Shown here: piece by piece, positions 6,910 to 7,672 of the stretch
Position numbering within the stretch: the first letter of the stretch is position 1
How the letters are laid out: every line of letters begins with the position of its first letter
Origin: Chlamydia trachomatis
Lineage (GTDB): Bacteria; Chlamydiota; Chlamydiia; Chlamydiales; JAAKFR01
Reading direction: 5' to 3'
Assembly (NCBI GenBank): GCA_945861315.1
Contig: CAMAUB010000060.1
Coordinates: 1 to 7,672, forward strand
Length of the DNA: 7,672 nucleotides
The notes under the pieces: generated by a model
Seen by the model: only the letters and a program-made list of their open reading frames with translations
Told to the model about the DNA's origin: nothing
Database searches by the model: none
Position numbers and translations under genes: made by a program

Positions 6910-6920
6910 GTGCAAAAATG
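6908..6920 (+). promoter_or_regulatory. Ribosome binding site overlapping the upstream stop codon
   Basis: AGG (6908-6910) shares two bases with the TAG stop of the hydrolase gene and sits 7 nt before the ATG at 6918. This fixes the start of the phosphofructokinase gene and suggests its translation is coupled to that of the hydrolase. Confidence 0.5.
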
Positions 6921-7672
6921 AACAGTCCATTTCAAGAAGAGCGTTCTCAATATAAGCCTGAGATACCGAGTCTGCTTAAAGGCTTGAAAACGGTAGTCAT
7001 TCAAGAGGGCCCTCCAACTTCTGCAGCAGCAGATGTCATGGAGATTAGGGAGCGCTTTCCTGCACTCTTTGGTCAGACGATGGTTGCATTTAAGGATGGG
7101 ATGGACCCCTACGCAAGTAAACCATTAAGAGTTGGTGTTCTCTTCTCTGGGGGACAAGCTGCAGGCGGGCATAATGTCATCTCCGGCTTATATGATGCGC
7201 TAAAAACACTCAATTTGAACAGTAAGCTGTACGGATTTATTGGTGGACCTGCTGGTGTAATTGAAGGAAAAATGGTCGAATTGACTGCAGAGATGATTGC
7301 CCCTTATCGCAACACTGGGGGCTTTGATCTTATTGGTTCAGGTCGAACTAAGATTGAAACAGATGAGCAGCTAAAAGCTTCTCTAAAAAGTGTGATGACA
7401 AATACGCTTGATGGGCTTGTCATTGTTGGTGGAGATGACTCAAATACCAATGCTGCAGTTTTGGCCGAATATTTTATAGCTCATAAGGCTCGTACGAAAG
7501 TTGTTGGAGTTCCAAAAACCATTGATGGTGACTTAAAAAATCAATTTATTGAAAGTTCATTTGGATTTGACACAGCGACAAAAGTATACTGTGAATTGAT
7601 CAGCAATATTGCTCGCGATGCGGTTTCAGCGAAGAAGTATACGCACTTTATCAAACTGATGGGACGCTCTTC
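6918..7672 (+). CDS. pfp: Diphosphate-dependent phosphofructokinase, N-terminal part (cut by window end)
   Basis: The first 251 codons of a phosphofructokinase that converts fructose 6-phosphate to the 1,6-bisphosphate in the cytoplasm; the full protein of this long clade is usually about 550 residues. Visible motifs: Phe-Ser-Gly-Gly-Gln-Ala-Ala-Gly-Gly-His-Asn (77-87, phosphoryl-donor loop), Gly-Gly-Asp-Asp-Ser-Asn-Thr-Asn (171-178), Pro-Lys-Thr-Ile-Asp-Gly-Asp (199-205, catalytic Asp203) and Met-Gly-Arg-Ser (248-251). Asp174 and Lys200 replace the two glycines of ATP-using enzymes (Gly104 and Gly124 in E. coli PfkA), the established signature for pyrophosphate as donor, which makes the step reversible. 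Chlamydial homologues are usually annotated pfkA. It is co-directional with the hydrolase gene, 8 nt behind it, and probably translationally coupled. The reading frame is open to the window edge with no damage. Confidence 0.95.
   Translation, partial: MNSPFQEERSQYKPEIPSLLKGLKTVVIQEGPPTSAAADVMEIRERFPALFGQTMVAFKDGMDPYASKPLRVGVLFSGGQAAGGHNVISGLYDALKTLNLNSKLYGFIGGPAGVIEGKMVELTAEMIAPYRNTGGFDLIGSGRTKIETDEQLKASLKSVMTNTLDGLVIVGGDDSNTNAAVLAEYFIAHKARTKVVGVPKTIDGDLKNQFIESSFGFDTATKVYCELISNIARDAVSAKKYTHFIKLMGRS

Overview
The window looks like a piece of a chromosome from the phylum Chlamydiota, most likely one of the amoeba- or environment-associated lineages (Waddlia, Simkania, Parachlamydia or relatives). 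This rests on three things. The right edge carries an alpha/beta hydrolase gene directly followed by a long-type pyrophosphate-dependent phosphofructokinase, an order I recall from Chlamydia (the CT205-CT207 region). The left edge encodes a small protein with the paired hydrophobic segments typical of chlamydial inclusion membrane proteins. The large RHS protein ends in a domain resembling chlamydial DUF687-type hydrolase-like domains. The DNA is moderately AT-rich, especially between genes. The genus cannot be fixed from the sequence alone.

Layout, left to right. Positions 1-139 hold no gene, but contain a probable minus-strand terminator (51-84). Positions 140-688 (minus) encode a 182-residue protein with two membrane segments and a perfect 27-bp tandem duplication near its start. 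Positions 689-869 are AT-rich; they contain a good promoter for that gene and what looks like a decayed second copy of the tail of the RHS gene. Positions 870-5948 (minus) are a 1692-codon RHS/YD-repeat gene with a Sec signal peptide, a long YD-repeat shell, an RHS core and a 256-residue variable tip with a Ser-Asp-His arrangement. Positions 5949-6123 are a divergent intergenic region. Positions 6124-6909 (plus) encode the alpha/beta hydrolase, and 6918 to the end (plus) the first 251 codons of the phosphofructokinase, cut by the window edge.

There are two transcription units, divergent from the region near 6000. Rightward is a housekeeping pair (hydrolase plus PPi-phosphofructokinase, 8 nt apart, probably one mRNA). 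Leftward is an accessory module: a secreted polymorphic-toxin-like RHS protein with a predicted lipase/esterase tip, followed by a small membrane protein that could be an unrelated Inc-like protein or a candidate immunity protein. The most interesting material is the RHS tip, the relic tail behind it, and the repeat-laden small gene.
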